Shown here one piece after another: positions 1-9,390 of a stretch of DNA of 64,000 bases. The position numbers and the translations under genes are program-made. Under the pieces are notes generated by a model. That model searched no databases. It worked only from the letters and a program-made list of their open reading frames with translations, and had not been told where the DNA came from. The stretch is taken from the NCBI GenBank assembly GCA_028292485.1, contig JAQGMG010000004.1, forward strand, positions 62,001 through 126,000, given 5' to 3'. Numbering within the stretch: the stretch's first letter is position 1; every line of letters starts with the position of its first letter. The DNA comes from Rhodocyclales bacterium. Lineage in GTDB: Bacteria; Pseudomonadota; Gammaproteobacteria; Burkholderiales; Rhodocyclaceae.

Positions 1-1035
1 CAGCCAGGATGAGATATCCACCTCGATGGCAAGCCCGCCCGCGATGATGCGCACCGTGTAGAGCGATGCCAGCAGCAGCACATCGATCAGCACATAGGTC
101 TTGAAGTACAGCGAATACGACAGCGTAATAACCAGGTAGCTCAACAGGGCAAGCAGAAACATCGTCGACAGGCAGGCGGCAAGGGCCAGGCCGCTGGCGA
201 GCATGATGACCATGCCGATGCAGCCGGAGACGATACTCAGGTTGCCCGCCGCAAAAGGGCGACGACATTTGCGTGGGTGACGCCGATCGCTGGCGAGGTC
301 GAGCAGGTCGTTGAGCATGTAGGTCGCCGATGCGACCAGGCCGAATGCAACGAAGGCCTGCGCCACGGCCAGCACGCTCGATGTCGTGAAGGCATGTGCG
401 GTCAGCAGCGGCACACCGATCAGCAGGTTCTTCATCCATTGATAGAGTCGTGTTTCCTTGACCCACGCGCGCCATAGCGGCGGACGGTCGTCGAAAACAC
501 GCGATACGGTCGTGCGTTTGCGCGCGCCGTGTTCGACACCCGGCAAGGGGTTCACGACAATCGCCTCGCGCGCCTTGTCCCATATCGCGTAGTCGGCACT
601 CGCATTGCCCGCGTAGTCGAACGGTCCCTCTGCGGTGATTTTCTCGATGGCAGCCAGCTTGGTCTTGCTGCGCAGATTGCGCTCGCCGTCGCTGGCTAAC
701 ACGCCCTCGAAGATGCCGAGCCGGTCGGCGACGGGTTGAGCCAGGCTGATATCGGAGGCCGTTGCCAGGTACAGCTTGCGACCTGTCGCGGCCTGCTCTC
801 GCAGGTAATCGACGAAATCGTTTTGCAAGGGCAGCGTGTCGCTCTCCAGGCGCACACGTTCGGCAATACGCGCCTTGAGGTGGGCCTTGCCATGCAACAG
901 CCAGCCAATCATGGCGAAGATCATCCACGGTGCCTGGCGGATCAGCAGCAGTGCGCTTTCCATCAGCAGGTCGGTCTTGATGAGCGTGCCGTCGAGGTCG
1001 ACGAACAGTGGCGGTGCGGAAGAATTTTCTGTCAT
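1..1035 (-). CDS. HAD-domain/UbiA-family prenyltransferase (partial, C-terminus beyond window)
   Basis: The reading frame starts at the ATG at 1035 and runs open to position 1, so the C-terminus is outside the window. The N-terminal ~200 residues look like a HAD phosphatase (FVDLDGTLIKTD near residue 12, and a later GNASADYAIW motif-IV-like segment). The following part is a membrane protein of the UbiA prenyltransferase superfamily, with the diagnostic Asp-rich segment NDLLDLASDRRHPRK and several hydrophobic helices. Family knowledge: such fusions transfer polyprenyl groups or act on polyprenyl-phosphate sugar precursors. Its place 72 bp downstream of exosortase-A-associated genes suggests a part in polysaccharide or lipid-carrier chemistry, which is inference. 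Confidence 0.8.
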   Translation of the reverse strand, partial: MTENSSAPPLFVDLDGTLIKTDLLMESALLLIRQAPWMIFAMIGWLLHGKAHLKARIAERVRLESDTLPLQNDFVDYLREQAATGRKLYLATASDISLAQPVADRLGIFEGVLASDGERNLRSKTKLAAIEKITAEGPFDYAGNASADYAIWDKAREAIVVNPLPGVEHGARKRTTVSRVFDDRPPLWRAWVKETRLYQWMKNLLIGVPLLTAHAFTTSSVLAVAQAFVAFGLVASATYMLNDLLDLASDRRHPRKCRRPFAAGNLSIVSGCIGMVIMLASGLALAACLSTMFLLALLSYLVITLSYSLYFKTYVLIDVLLLASLYTVRIIAGGLAIEVDISSWL

Positions 1036-1107
1036 AAATTATTTGTCATGCGCCCGATTGGCCGGATTCTAGAGTTGCGTAAGCGAAGGTGTTGTATCGG
1101 GCCCGCA

Positions 1108-2370
1108 TTACACCAGTACTTCTTTCACCGCAGGGTGGCTGAGGAAGGCCGCAGGGCTTGCGCTCGCACCGTAGGCACCTGACTGGAACAGCACGACGAA
1201 ATCGCCGATCTCGGCACGACCATTGCACTCGATCTGATCGCCCAGCACATCGAGCGGCGTGCACAGCGGGCCCACTACGGTAACCCGCTCCGCTTGCGCA
1301 GCCGACGCGTTTCGCTGGCCGTTCTGCGGATAGATCGCCACGGGGTAATTCTTGCGAATGACCTGGCCGAAGTTGCCGCTGGCTGCGAGGTGATGATGCA
1401 GGCCACCGTCGACGACGAGGTAGGTAAGACCGCGCGACTGTTTGCGGTCCACTACCCGCGTGACATAGATGCCCGCTTCGCCGACAAGGTAGCGGCCCAG
1501 TTCGAGCACGAGGCGCGCGCCGGGCAGATTTCTGCCGGCATCGTCAGCGATGCCTTGCAGCACCTCAGCGATTGGTGCCAGCTCCAGGCGTTGCTCGCCG
1601 GGAAAATAGGGGATGCCGAAACCGCCACCGAGATTAAGCGACTTCACGGGACCAGGCGCATGGGCGGCGAGGCGCAGGGCCAGCTGGTAGCTCAGGTGCT
1701 GCGCTTCGATGATGGCATCGGCGCGCAGGTTCTGCGAGCCCGCGAAAATATGGAAGCCTTCGAAGGCCAGCCCAATCTGACCGATCTCGTCGAGCAGCGC
1801 CGGCACCTGCTCGGCGTCGACGCCGAACTGCTTCGGGCCGCCGCCCATCTTCATGCCGGATGACTTGAGCTCGAAGTCTGGATTGACGCGTACTGCGATA
1901 CGTGCGGGCTTGCCGTTGCGAGCGCTGATATCGGCGAGGGCGCGCGCTTCGCGGAAAGATTCCACGTTGAGCAACACGCCAGCAGCGACGGCTGCTTCGA
2001 GTTCTTCATCGCGCTTGCCGGGGCCGGCGAAGCTGATGTGCTGTGCCGACACGCCCGCATCGATCGCCTTGCCCAGTTCGCCAGCCGAAGCGACGTCCAG
2101 CCCATCGACGAGTTGTCCCAGGTGCCGTACCAGTTCCGGCAACGGGTTGGCCTTGATGGCGTAGTGCAGGTGAATGCTGGCGGGCAATTGCGCCCTGAGC
2201 AACGCGACTCTCTGCGTAATCGCCTGGCGGTCGTAGGCGTAGAAAGGCGTGCTGCCGACTTGCATGGCGAGTTGGCTGAGCGGGACGCCGCCGACCAGCA
2301 ACTCGCCGTCTGAGAACGGGAACTGAGTCAGCGGCGCGTGAGTTGGGGGAGGCGGACGTGTTGCGCTCAT
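1108..2370 (-). CDS. PLP-dependent decarboxylase, exosortase A system-associated
   Basis: This 420-residue protein is of the alanine racemase / group IV decarboxylase fold (ornithine and diaminopimelate decarboxylase relatives). The likely PLP lysine is K73 in HYAIKANP. The glycine-rich phosphate-binding strand SLNLGGGFGIPY follows mid-protein, and the C-terminal barrel has the GPLCTPLDVLGD segment with the conserved Cys. It matches the family found in XrtA/PEP-CTERM loci (TIGR03099 type). The ATG overlaps the stop of the upstream acyl-CoA ligase by 4 bp (ATGA), so the two are translationally coupled. The substrate is not known. The neighbouring ligase and ACP suggest an amino-acid-derived group that is activated and carried. 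Confidence 0.9.
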   Translation of the reverse strand: MSATRPPPPTHAPLTQFPFSDGELLVGGVPLSQLAMQVGSTPFYAYDRQAITQRVALLRAQLPASIHLHYAIKANPLPELVRHLGQLVDGLDVASAGELGKAIDAGVSAQHISFAGPGKRDEELEAAVAAGVLLNVESFREARALADISARNGKPARIAVRVNPDFELKSSGMKMGGGPKQFGVDAEQVPALLDEIGQIGLAFEGFHIFAGSQNLRADAIIEAQHLSYQLALRLAAHAPGPVKSLNLGGGFGIPYFPGEQRLELAPIAEVLQGIADDAGRNLPGARLVLELGRYLVGEAGIYVTRVVDRKQSRGLTYLVVDGGLHHHLAASGNFGQVIRKNYPVAIYPQNGQRNASAAQAERVTVVGPLCTPLDVLGDQIECNGRAEIGDFVVLFQSGAYGASASPAAFLSHPAVKEVLV

Positions 2371-3929
2371 GGCGCATCTTTCGTGAAAAGCGTGGCGAGT
2401 TCGTTACCAAGCTGCTTGCGATCGATCTTGCCGTTGGGGTTGCGCGGCAGAGGGGCCTCCTGCACCAGCAATCGTGCCGGCAACATCCAGCCGGGCAGCT
2501 GCGGACGCAGCGCGGCGATAAGCGCTTCCTGCGTCAAGCTGGTCCCCGGCACGGCGATGGCGATAATGACAATGGCTTGGCCGAGGGTAGGGTGCTCTAC
2601 GCCCACAGCCGCAGCCTCGGCCACCAATTGCGTGGCGTAGCAGGCTTCTTCGATTTCGGTGGGGCTGACACGATAGCCGGAGGTCTTGATCATCTCGTCG
2701 CGCCGGCCGATGAAGTAGAGAAAACCATCGGCATCGCGCTTGACCGTATCGCCGGAAAATACGCCAATCTCGGGCAGCACCGCGCCGTCATGCAAGGGCA
2801 GCGGGCGAAAGCGCTCCGCGGTTTTCTCCGCATCGTTCCAGTAGCCCATCGCCACCAGTGCGCCGCGTTGTACGAGTTCGCCAGGTTCGTCGTCGGCGCA
2901 TTCCTTGCCATCTTCGCGCAAGACCATGACTTCGGCATTGGGGATGGCGCGGCCAATGGAGTCCGGGCGGCGATCCACTTCTTCGGGTGGCAGGTAGGTT
3001 GCGCGGAAAGCTTCGGTGAGGCCGTACATGAGAAAGGGCTTGGCCTGCGGCGCACGCTGACGCAGTGCTGTCAGCGTCTCGCGCGGCATGCGGCCGCCGG
3101 TGTTGGCGAAGTAACGCAGCGGGTTTGCTACCGCTGCCGGCCAGTCGAGTTGCGCGAGCTGTATCCACAGCGGCGGCACGGCTGTCAGACCGGTGATCTG
3201 TTCGCGCTCCATGGCCTTGAGCACATCGCGTGGCAGCAGGTAATTGAGTAGCACAACAGATGCGCCAACGCTGAAAGCCGTGGTGAGTTGCGAGAAGCCT
3301 GCATCGAACGACAGGGGCAAGGCAGCGAGCAGGCGGTCGCCTGCATGATTGCCGAGGTAGCTTGTGACACTTCGCGCACCGACCACGACATTGCGATGCG
3401 AAACCATCACCCCCTTGGGTCGGCCCGTACTGCCCGAAGTGTAGAAGATGCCGGCCAGATCGGTGTCGATGACGCGATGGCCTGCGCCTGCCGGTGTCGT
3501 ACACAGTGCCTTCCAGTTCCCCGCTTCGCTGCCGTCAATGACAACGACATGCCGCAGCGCTGGGCATTGGCCAAGCGCTTCATCGAGTAGCGGGCGGCGC
3601 GTAGCGGTGGTCACGAGGATGCTGACACTGCAATCCTGCAGGATATGCGCAACCTGTACGGGCTTGAGCAGCGGGTTAATCGGCACGAAGGCCGCACCTG
3701 CCTGGCTGCTGGCGAAAATCGTCGTCACCATTTCGACGCGCTTTTCCATCCATATCGCGACGCGCTCGCCACGTTGCAGATCCAATGAAAGCAGGCCGGC
3801 TGCGAGCCCCTCGACTTGTCTCCACAGCGTCGCGTAGTCGAGTCGACTATCGCCATCGACCAGTGCGATGGAGTGCGGCGAGCATTGGGCCGACGCAACG
3901 AGCAAGTCGTGAGCAAGGAAAGCCGTCAT
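2367..3929 (-). CDS. AMP-forming acyl-CoA ligase, exosortase A system-associated
   Basis: A 520-residue ANL-superfamily adenylating enzyme that activates a carboxylate with ATP for thioester transfer. Visible motifs in order are the P-loop-like YTSGSTGRPKGVMVSH (A3), MYGLTEAF (A5), the FLYFIGRRDEMIKTSGYR hinge region (A8) and the catalytic-lysine tail NPNGKIDRKQL (A10). It is full length for the family and corresponds to the XrtA-associated ligase type (TIGR03098). It sits between a GNAT gene and the PLP decarboxylase with 4-bp ATGA overlaps at both ends, forming a tight three-gene unit. A divergent ACP gene may provide the acceptor thiol. The acid activated is unknown. Confidence 0.92.
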   Translation of the reverse strand: MTAFLAHDLLVASAQCSPHSIALVDGDSRLDYATLWRQVEGLAAGLLSLDLQRGERVAIWMEKRVEMVTTIFASSQAGAAFVPINPLLKPVQVAHILQDCSVSILVTTATRRPLLDEALGQCPALRHVVVIDGSEAGNWKALCTTPAGAGHRVIDTDLAGIFYTSGSTGRPKGVMVSHRNVVVGARSVTSYLGNHAGDRLLAALPLSFDAGFSQLTTAFSVGASVVLLNYLLPRDVLKAMEREQITGLTAVPPLWIQLAQLDWPAAVANPLRYFANTGGRMPRETLTALRQRAPQAKPFLMYGLTEAFRATYLPPEEVDRRPDSIGRAIPNAEVMVLREDGKECADDEPGELVQRGALVAMGYWNDAEKTAERFRPLPLHDGAVLPEIGVFSGDTVKRDADGFLYFIGRRDEMIKTSGYRVSPTEIEEACYATQLVAEAAAVGVEHPTLGQAIVIIAIAVPGTSLTQEALIAALRPQLPGWMLPARLLVQEAPLPRNPNGKIDRKQLGNELATLFTKDAP

Positions 3930-4969
3930 CGCGTCTTGGCCATTCCGGATTTGAAGTTACGCAGCCAGCGGCGTCCAAAATGCAGGGCCGCCTGCAGCAA
4001 GCCTGACGGCGAGCGCGTATTGAATGCCAGCAAGCCGACGAGTGTGCGCGAATGGCTCATCCATTCGGCCTTGTAGGCATCATCTCCAGTGAGGAAGTCG
4101 ATTTCACTAACTTGATCCACTTCGAGTACATGCTCCGTCAGGGCGGCTGTCAGCACGGTGCCAACACCCAGTTTGGCAAAGCGGGAATCGTACGCGAGTT
4201 TGTATATCGAAGCTGTTCCATCCTTCACAAACCAGATCTGCGCCGCAGCAGGCTCGCCGTGCAAATACAGCACGCCGAGGCGCAGCCAGCCATGCCTTGC
4301 ACACATGCGGCAAAGTTGCGGAATGAAGTCGGGATACGGCTCGGATTCTTTCCAGCTCTGTGCGTAGACGACCGCATAGTCACGCAACATCTGCTCGGTT
4401 TCATCGCTGTGGCTCGCGATCCTGAGGCGGAAGCCTGCTTCTCCCTCAAGCCGCTTGCGGCATCGACGCAACGTGTTGGCGAGGCGCGAAGGGCGCGACG
4501 CCAGATAGCCAGCCCAACTCATCCCGGAGCAGGGGAGATACCAGTTGGTACTGACGTGAAAACTGTCGGACAGATAGCCGTGCGAGCGCAGGGCATCCAT
4601 CAGCATGCGCAGCAGCGGCGCATCATCGCGCATGGGCCGCAGCTCGATATGCCGCGCGCCTTGGGAGCGAAACCAGTCTGCCAGCTGCAGCGCTTGTGTC
4701 ATTGAAACCACGACGCCATCCTGCATGCCATAGTCCGCGCTGTAATAGCTTGCCAGTGCGTGGAAGCTGCCTCGGCTCTGGGTCAGTGGCAGGCGCAGGG
4801 CATGTTCAATAAGCGCATCGTTTCGGGTCGTGCCGCTTGGCATCCCATGCTGTTCAAGTATGTCGAACCAGTCTTGTGTCAGAAACAACGGGCAGCGCGC
4901 AGGCACCGGACTCTCTGCGTGAGCGAGTAAAGGTGGCGTGGTTGGCACTGGGCAGGTCTGATCGGTCAT
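3926..4969 (-). CDS. GNAT/FemAB-like acyltransferase in exosortase A locus
   Basis: A 347-residue protein from the ATG at 4969. An in-frame upstream extension to 5038 exists but lacks support. The C-terminal half has the GNAT-like/FemAB pattern seen in XrtA-associated acetyltransferases: a block near AQIWFVKDGTASIYKLAYD followed by KLGVGTVLTAALTEHVLE and IDFLTGDDAYKAEW. Family members transfer acyl or aminoacyl groups. It is the first gene of the minus-strand unit, its stop overlaps the ligase start (ATGA), and it diverges from the ACP gene. The likely job is modifying an exopolysaccharide or lipid-linked sugar, inferred from context only. Confidence 0.82.
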   Translation of the reverse strand: MTDQTCPVPTTPPLLAHAESPVPARCPLFLTQDWFDILEQHGMPSGTTRNDALIEHALRLPLTQSRGSFHALASYYSADYGMQDGVVVSMTQALQLADWFRSQGARHIELRPMRDDAPLLRMLMDALRSHGYLSDSFHVSTNWYLPCSGMSWAGYLASRPSRLANTLRRCRKRLEGEAGFRLRIASHSDETEQMLRDYAVVYAQSWKESEPYPDFIPQLCRMCARHGWLRLGVLYLHGEPAAAQIWFVKDGTASIYKLAYDSRFAKLGVGTVLTAALTEHVLEVDQVSEIDFLTGDDAYKAEWMSHSRTLVGLLAFNTRSPSGLLQAALHFGRRWLRNFKSGMAKTR

Positions 4970-5236
4970 GCGCCGTAAATGCAAACAAGTGATGCTGTTC
5001 TTGTGTGAAAGGAGACGGAGGAACCAAACCCGACCCAACTGCCTATAATACCGGCCTCGGCCGCCCCAGCACGCTCATTCGTACTGCGGGCTCGGTGGAC
5101 TCGCTGGCTTGCGCTCATTGCCGGGCGGCGTAGTTGATCCGCATCGGGTCGACAGTATTGGCCCTCGTGGCATCATTGCGAGTGCCATCGTTTGGGGATC
5201 GCCGCTCAGCGCGGCAAGTGAATCGTATGAAACGCC

Positions 5237-5503
5237 ATGAAGCAGGAGCACGTGTTGGATATTCGTAAGGAACTGACGATAGTGCTCGATGACGTGCTCG
5301 GTCTCGGAGGGCGCGCGCAAAGTTTTAGCGATGAGACTGCCTTGCTGGGTGCCTTGCCTGAGCTCGACTCGATGGCAGTGGTCGGCATCATCGCCGGCAT
5401 CGAAGAACATTTCGGTATTTACCTGGCTGATGATGAAATCGACGGCAGCAGCTTTGCTACCTTCGGCAGCTTGCTGCATCTCGTGCAAGACAAACTTGCC
5501 TAG
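5237..5503 (+). CDS. acyl carrier protein, exosortase A system-associated
   Basis: An 88-residue acidic four-helix carrier protein. The phosphopantetheine attachment serine is S45 in PELDSMAV, followed by the helix-III region FGIYLADDEID. It is first in a plus-strand unit with two alpha/beta hydrolases. The gap to the next gene is 14 bp, and it diverges from the GNAT-ligase-decarboxylase unit. The co-location of a dedicated ACP with an AMP ligase and a PLP decarboxylase is the standard XrtA arrangement. The tethered intermediate has not been established to my knowledge. Confidence 0.92.
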   Translation: MKQEHVLDIRKELTIVLDDVLGLGGRAQSFSDETALLGALPELDSMAVVGIIAGIEEHFGIYLADDEIDGSSFATFGSLLHLVQDKLA

Positions 5504-5517
5504 CGCCTGGCGTAGCC

Positions 5518-6381
5518 GTGGAGCGAGCAGTGGCGTCAAACTTCCTTCCGTTTTTCCTTCCTTCGTCTCACGGCGCGCTCTACGGCCTGTACCTCCCGCA
5601 TACCTCCACCGAAGTTCGCGGCACCCTGCTCTGGTTGCCGCCTTTCGCTGAAGAGGCGAACTGTGCGCGTCGCCATATCGTTGCCGCCGCGCGTGAATGC
5701 CAGGCGCAAGGCTATGCAAGCCTGCTCATCGACCCGTTTGGTACCGGCGAGAGCGACGGTGAGCTCGTCGATGCGAGCTGGGATATCTGGCGCAGCAATA
5801 TCGTGGAAGCCGCAAGCTGGCTGCGCGCAAAGCAGCCCGGGCCGCTATGGCTGGCGGGCGTGCGTGCCGGTGTTTTGCTGGCGGCAGACGTGGTGTCGGA
5901 TGTCATGCCCGCAGGCATGGTTTGCTGGCAACCGGTCAGTTCCGGGCGGGCCGTACTGGATAGCTTCTTGCGCATGAAACTGGCCTCCGAGTGGGCACTG
6001 GGCGAGGCTACCAAGGCGATGGATATTCTCGGCAAGCTACGTGAACAACTCGCGGCGGGCGCATCTGTCGAAGTGGCCGGCTACGAGCTGTCCGCGTCGA
6101 TGGCGGCGGCACTGGCGGCGCGAACCCTGTCCTGGGCGCAGCAGGCGTGTGAGCGCGTCGCCTGCGTAGAATTCCGGACCCATGGCGAAACGCCGTCTGC
6201 CTTGCAGCACACGCCTGCCATGGCGCGTCTATGCGATGGACTGAGTGCAGCGGGCATGCGAGTGGCATCCCTGGTCTGTGAAGCACCTGCTTTCTGGCAG
6301 GCGCACGAGGCTGTGCTAACGCCACGACTTGGCGTGAAGACGGCAACTCTGCTGAAAGGGCTGCGCGGTGTCTCAGCCTAA
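5518..6381 (+). CDS. alpha/beta hydrolase-like protein 2, exosortase A system-associated
   Basis: A 287-residue protein starting at a GTG (5518) that lies 14 bp after the ACP stop. It has an alpha/beta-hydrolase layout with an oxyanion-side segment LPPFAEEANCARR and IDPFGTGESDG, matching the XrtA-associated hydrolase 2 type (TIGR03101). At the nucleophile elbow, where Ser is expected, the sequence reads GVRAG with Arg at residue 116. A canonical Ser nucleophile is therefore not visible. It overlaps the next gene by 14 bp. It may work with hydrolase 1 as a pair, perhaps as a thioesterase or acyl-transfer accessory for the ACP; this is inference. Confidence 0.85.
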   Translation: MERAVASNFLPFFLPSSHGALYGLYLPHTSTEVRGTLLWLPPFAEEANCARRHIVAAARECQAQGYASLLIDPFGTGESDGELVDASWDIWRSNIVEAASWLRAKQPGPLWLAGVRAGVLLAADVVSDVMPAGMVCWQPVSSGRAVLDSFLRMKLASEWALGEATKAMDILGKLREQLAAGASVEVAGYELSASMAAALAARTLSWAQQACERVACVEFRTHGETPSALQHTPAMARLCDGLSAAGMRVASLVCEAPAFWQAHEAVLTPRLGVKTATLLKGLRGVSA

Positions 6382-7222
6382 CGTTCAGGCATTTGTCATT
6401 GCGGTGAACAGGCAGCTGTCGATGACACTGGCTGCGACGCTGCATTTGCCGCAAGGCTCACATGAGGTCGGCGTCGTCATGGTCGTTGGCGGACATCAGA
6501 CCCGCGCGGGCAGCCATCGCCAGTTTCTCAGACTGGCACGCCGCCTTGCGGCGGAGGGCCATGTCAGTTTGCGTTTCGACTTGCCTGGTCTTGGCGATTC
6601 CGCCGGCACGCTGTTGCCCTTCGATGACAATGGCCTGGCGTTGCGTGCTGCGATCGATGCGCTGATCCAGGCCGTCCCATCCATCAGGCGTGTCGTCTTG
6701 TGGGGCCTGTGCGATGGCGCAACGGCAGCCGCACTATATGCCGTCACTGATGCCCGCATCGCCGGGCTCGTCCTCGCAAATCCCTGGGTGCGTACCGGGC
6801 AGGTGCACGCTCAGGTCCTCGTCAAAAGCTACTATCGCCAGCGCCTTTTGTCGCCGACCTTCTGGGGCAAGCTTTTGCGCGGACAGGTGGGCGTCGTGCG
6901 CAGTGCCACGGAATGGTTGAGCACATGGCGGACCGCCCGCAGCGCCGGCAATACAACGGATGGAGACCTGCCCGCGCGGCTGAGACGCGCCTTGAGCGAT
7001 TTCTCAGGCTCGACGTCGATCATCATTGCGGAGCAGGATCTCACCGGGCAGGAGTTCCTGCTCGTCGCGAAACACATCGAGCCGACCGTGTCGATTGCGA
7101 TTCACAGTGTGGAAGGTGCCGATCACACCTTTTCGACACAGGCCTGGCACCAGCAGCTTGAAGATCTGAGCATCAGCGCCATTGCAGAAATCAAGACGCC
7201 CACAAGCGCCAGCCCTGCGTAA
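6368..7222 (+). CDS. alpha/beta hydrolase 1, exosortase A system-associated
   Basis: A 284-residue alpha/beta hydrolase beginning at a GTG (6368) inside the end of the previous gene. Visible features are the strand-3/oxyanion segment VVGGHQTRAGSHRQF, the LRFDLPGLGDS strand-4 region, a nucleophile elbow GLCDG with Cys115 in the place of the usual Ser, and a C-terminal GADHTFS carrying the likely catalytic His. This corresponds to the XrtA-associated hydrolase 1 type (TIGR03100). A Cys nucleophile would fit thioester chemistry with the upstream ACP, but that is a hypothesis. Confidence 0.88.
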   Translation: MSQPNVQAFVIAVNRQLSMTLAATLHLPQGSHEVGVVMVVGGHQTRAGSHRQFLRLARRLAAEGHVSLRFDLPGLGDSAGTLLPFDDNGLALRAAIDALIQAVPSIRRVVLWGLCDGATAAALYAVTDARIAGLVLANPWVRTGQVHAQVLVKSYYRQRLLSPTFWGKLLRGQVGVVRSATEWLSTWRTARSAGNTTDGDLPARLRRALSDFSGSTSIIIAEQDLTGQEFLLVAKHIEPTVSIAIHSVEGADHTFSTQAWHQQLEDLSISAIAEIKTPTSASPA

Positions 7223-7239
7223 GGCTTGGCTGATTCACG

Positions 7240-8217
7240 TCAGACTGCAGCCGCCTGTGGCGACTTCGCGCGGAAGAAATGCTTGCCGTAAATCATGCCG
7301 ACCAGATAGAACGCATCCATCAGACCAGCGAAACCTTCGGCACGTCGACGGTCGGTTTGCGCAGGCACAAGGCTACCTGACCAGTTGAATACGCCACGCA
7401 ATGCTGCGCCAAAACGATAACGGGCAATACCGAAAATCGTGCTGACGGGCTCCGCTGGCAACCAGGCCAGACGCACGCCATTGCTGACGCCAGACCAGAA
7501 TGCCCAGCGCAGGTGGTATTTCATTGTCATGCGTTGGACAGGAATGAAGTGATAGATGATGAGCTGTGGGTCGTACATGCCGACCTTGCCGTGAAGCCGC
7601 AACTGACGGTGCAATTCGTCATCTTCACCGCACATCAGGTTGTTTGCGAAACGCCCTACCTGCGTTGAGAAACCACCAATCTCGTTCAACGCACTACGCC
7701 GGATGATGCAATTGCCGCCGCACAATCCCCCGCCAAATGCGTCGAAAGACTGAGCTTTGTCGCTTTGCTCAATCCAGCCGATGACAGCCGGATATTTTCC
7801 TATCGTTGCCGGCAGCCAGACAGGGGGTGACGTAGCCCAGTCTGGCTTGTACGGGCCGCCGATATAGTCAGCTATCCCTTCGCGCAGATAATGCGCTGCG
7901 GTCTCGAACCACTTGCTGTCGAGTTTCTCGTCATCATCGATGAAAGCGATATAGTCGGTCGTCGATGCGGCAATCGCCGTGTTCAGCGCCCATGACTTTC
8001 CCTGGCGTGTTTCGAAGACATAGGCGAGATCCAGAGACGGATGACGCGCCATCGCAGCCCTGTTTGCGTTTTGATTGGCTGCTGACGAATTATTGTCGGC
8101 GACGAGCACGCGCACATGCAGATCCGGGGGCATGACGGCTTGTGCGATGCTGTCGAGCGTGAAATCGAGCAGCGCTGGCCGATTGTAGGTCGCGATGATT
8201 AAATCAAGATTCTGCAC
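7240..8217 (-). CDS. family 2 glycosyltransferase
   Basis: A 325-residue GT-A fold glycosyltransferase. It opens with the typical LDLIIATYNRP nucleotide-sugar binding strand and has the metal-binding acidic cluster FIDDDE (Asp94-96). A later GEDDELHRQLRLHG acceptor/catalytic segment follows, then a C-terminal region with hydrophobic helices. The start is a GTG at 8217 preceded by AAAGG at a good distance. It is convergent with the hydrolase genes, with only 17 bp between the stops. It probably adds a sugar in the same exopolysaccharide pathway; the donor and acceptor cannot be read from the sequence. Confidence 0.9.
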   Translation of the reverse strand: MQNLDLIIATYNRPALLDFTLDSIAQAVMPPDLHVRVLVADNNSSAANQNANRAAMARHPSLDLAYVFETRQGKSWALNTAIAASTTDYIAFIDDDEKLDSKWFETAAHYLREGIADYIGGPYKPDWATSPPVWLPATIGKYPAVIGWIEQSDKAQSFDAFGGGLCGGNCIIRRSALNEIGGFSTQVGRFANNLMCGEDDELHRQLRLHGKVGMYDPQLIIYHFIPVQRMTMKYHLRWAFWSGVSNGVRLAWLPAEPVSTIFGIARYRFGAALRGVFNWSGSLVPAQTDRRRAEGFAGLMDAFYLVGMIYGKHFFRAKSPQAAAV

Positions 8218-8257
8218 GTCAGCCTTTTCAAGTTTTCAGTTTTCTGAGATATATCGC

Positions 8258-9172
<915 letters not shown>

Positions 9173-9180
9173 TTAGCAGA

Positions 9181-9209
9181 ATTGTATCGAGGCCCAGACG
9201 CAAGCGAAA
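9181..9209 (-). promoter_or_regulatory. possible sigma70 promoter of argB
   Basis: Reading the minus strand, a TTTCGC box (9209-9204) is separated by 17 nt from a TACAAT -10 box (9186-9181), about 30 bp ahead of the argB ATG. The -10 is good and the -35 is weak. Confidence 0.35.
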
Positions 9210-9390
9210 GAAAAAGCCTTGACTAGCCCGGCGCCAGCGTTGTCAGGGCGGCGGGTACGCGGTTGATGATACATTGCACGAGTCGCAGCACGGCAATGCA
9301 GCCCTTGGTTCAACTCAGATGCTGGGGGACACAGAGGCGTGGGCGGCAAGCCTTCAGGCATCTTATTGACTTCCGTTTCCTTCTTTCTAC

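Noticed and set aside
5043-5048. Perfect TATAAT between the divergent exosortase-A units
   Set aside because: No acceptable -35 at 16-18 nt in either direction, and it is 190 bp from the ACP start.
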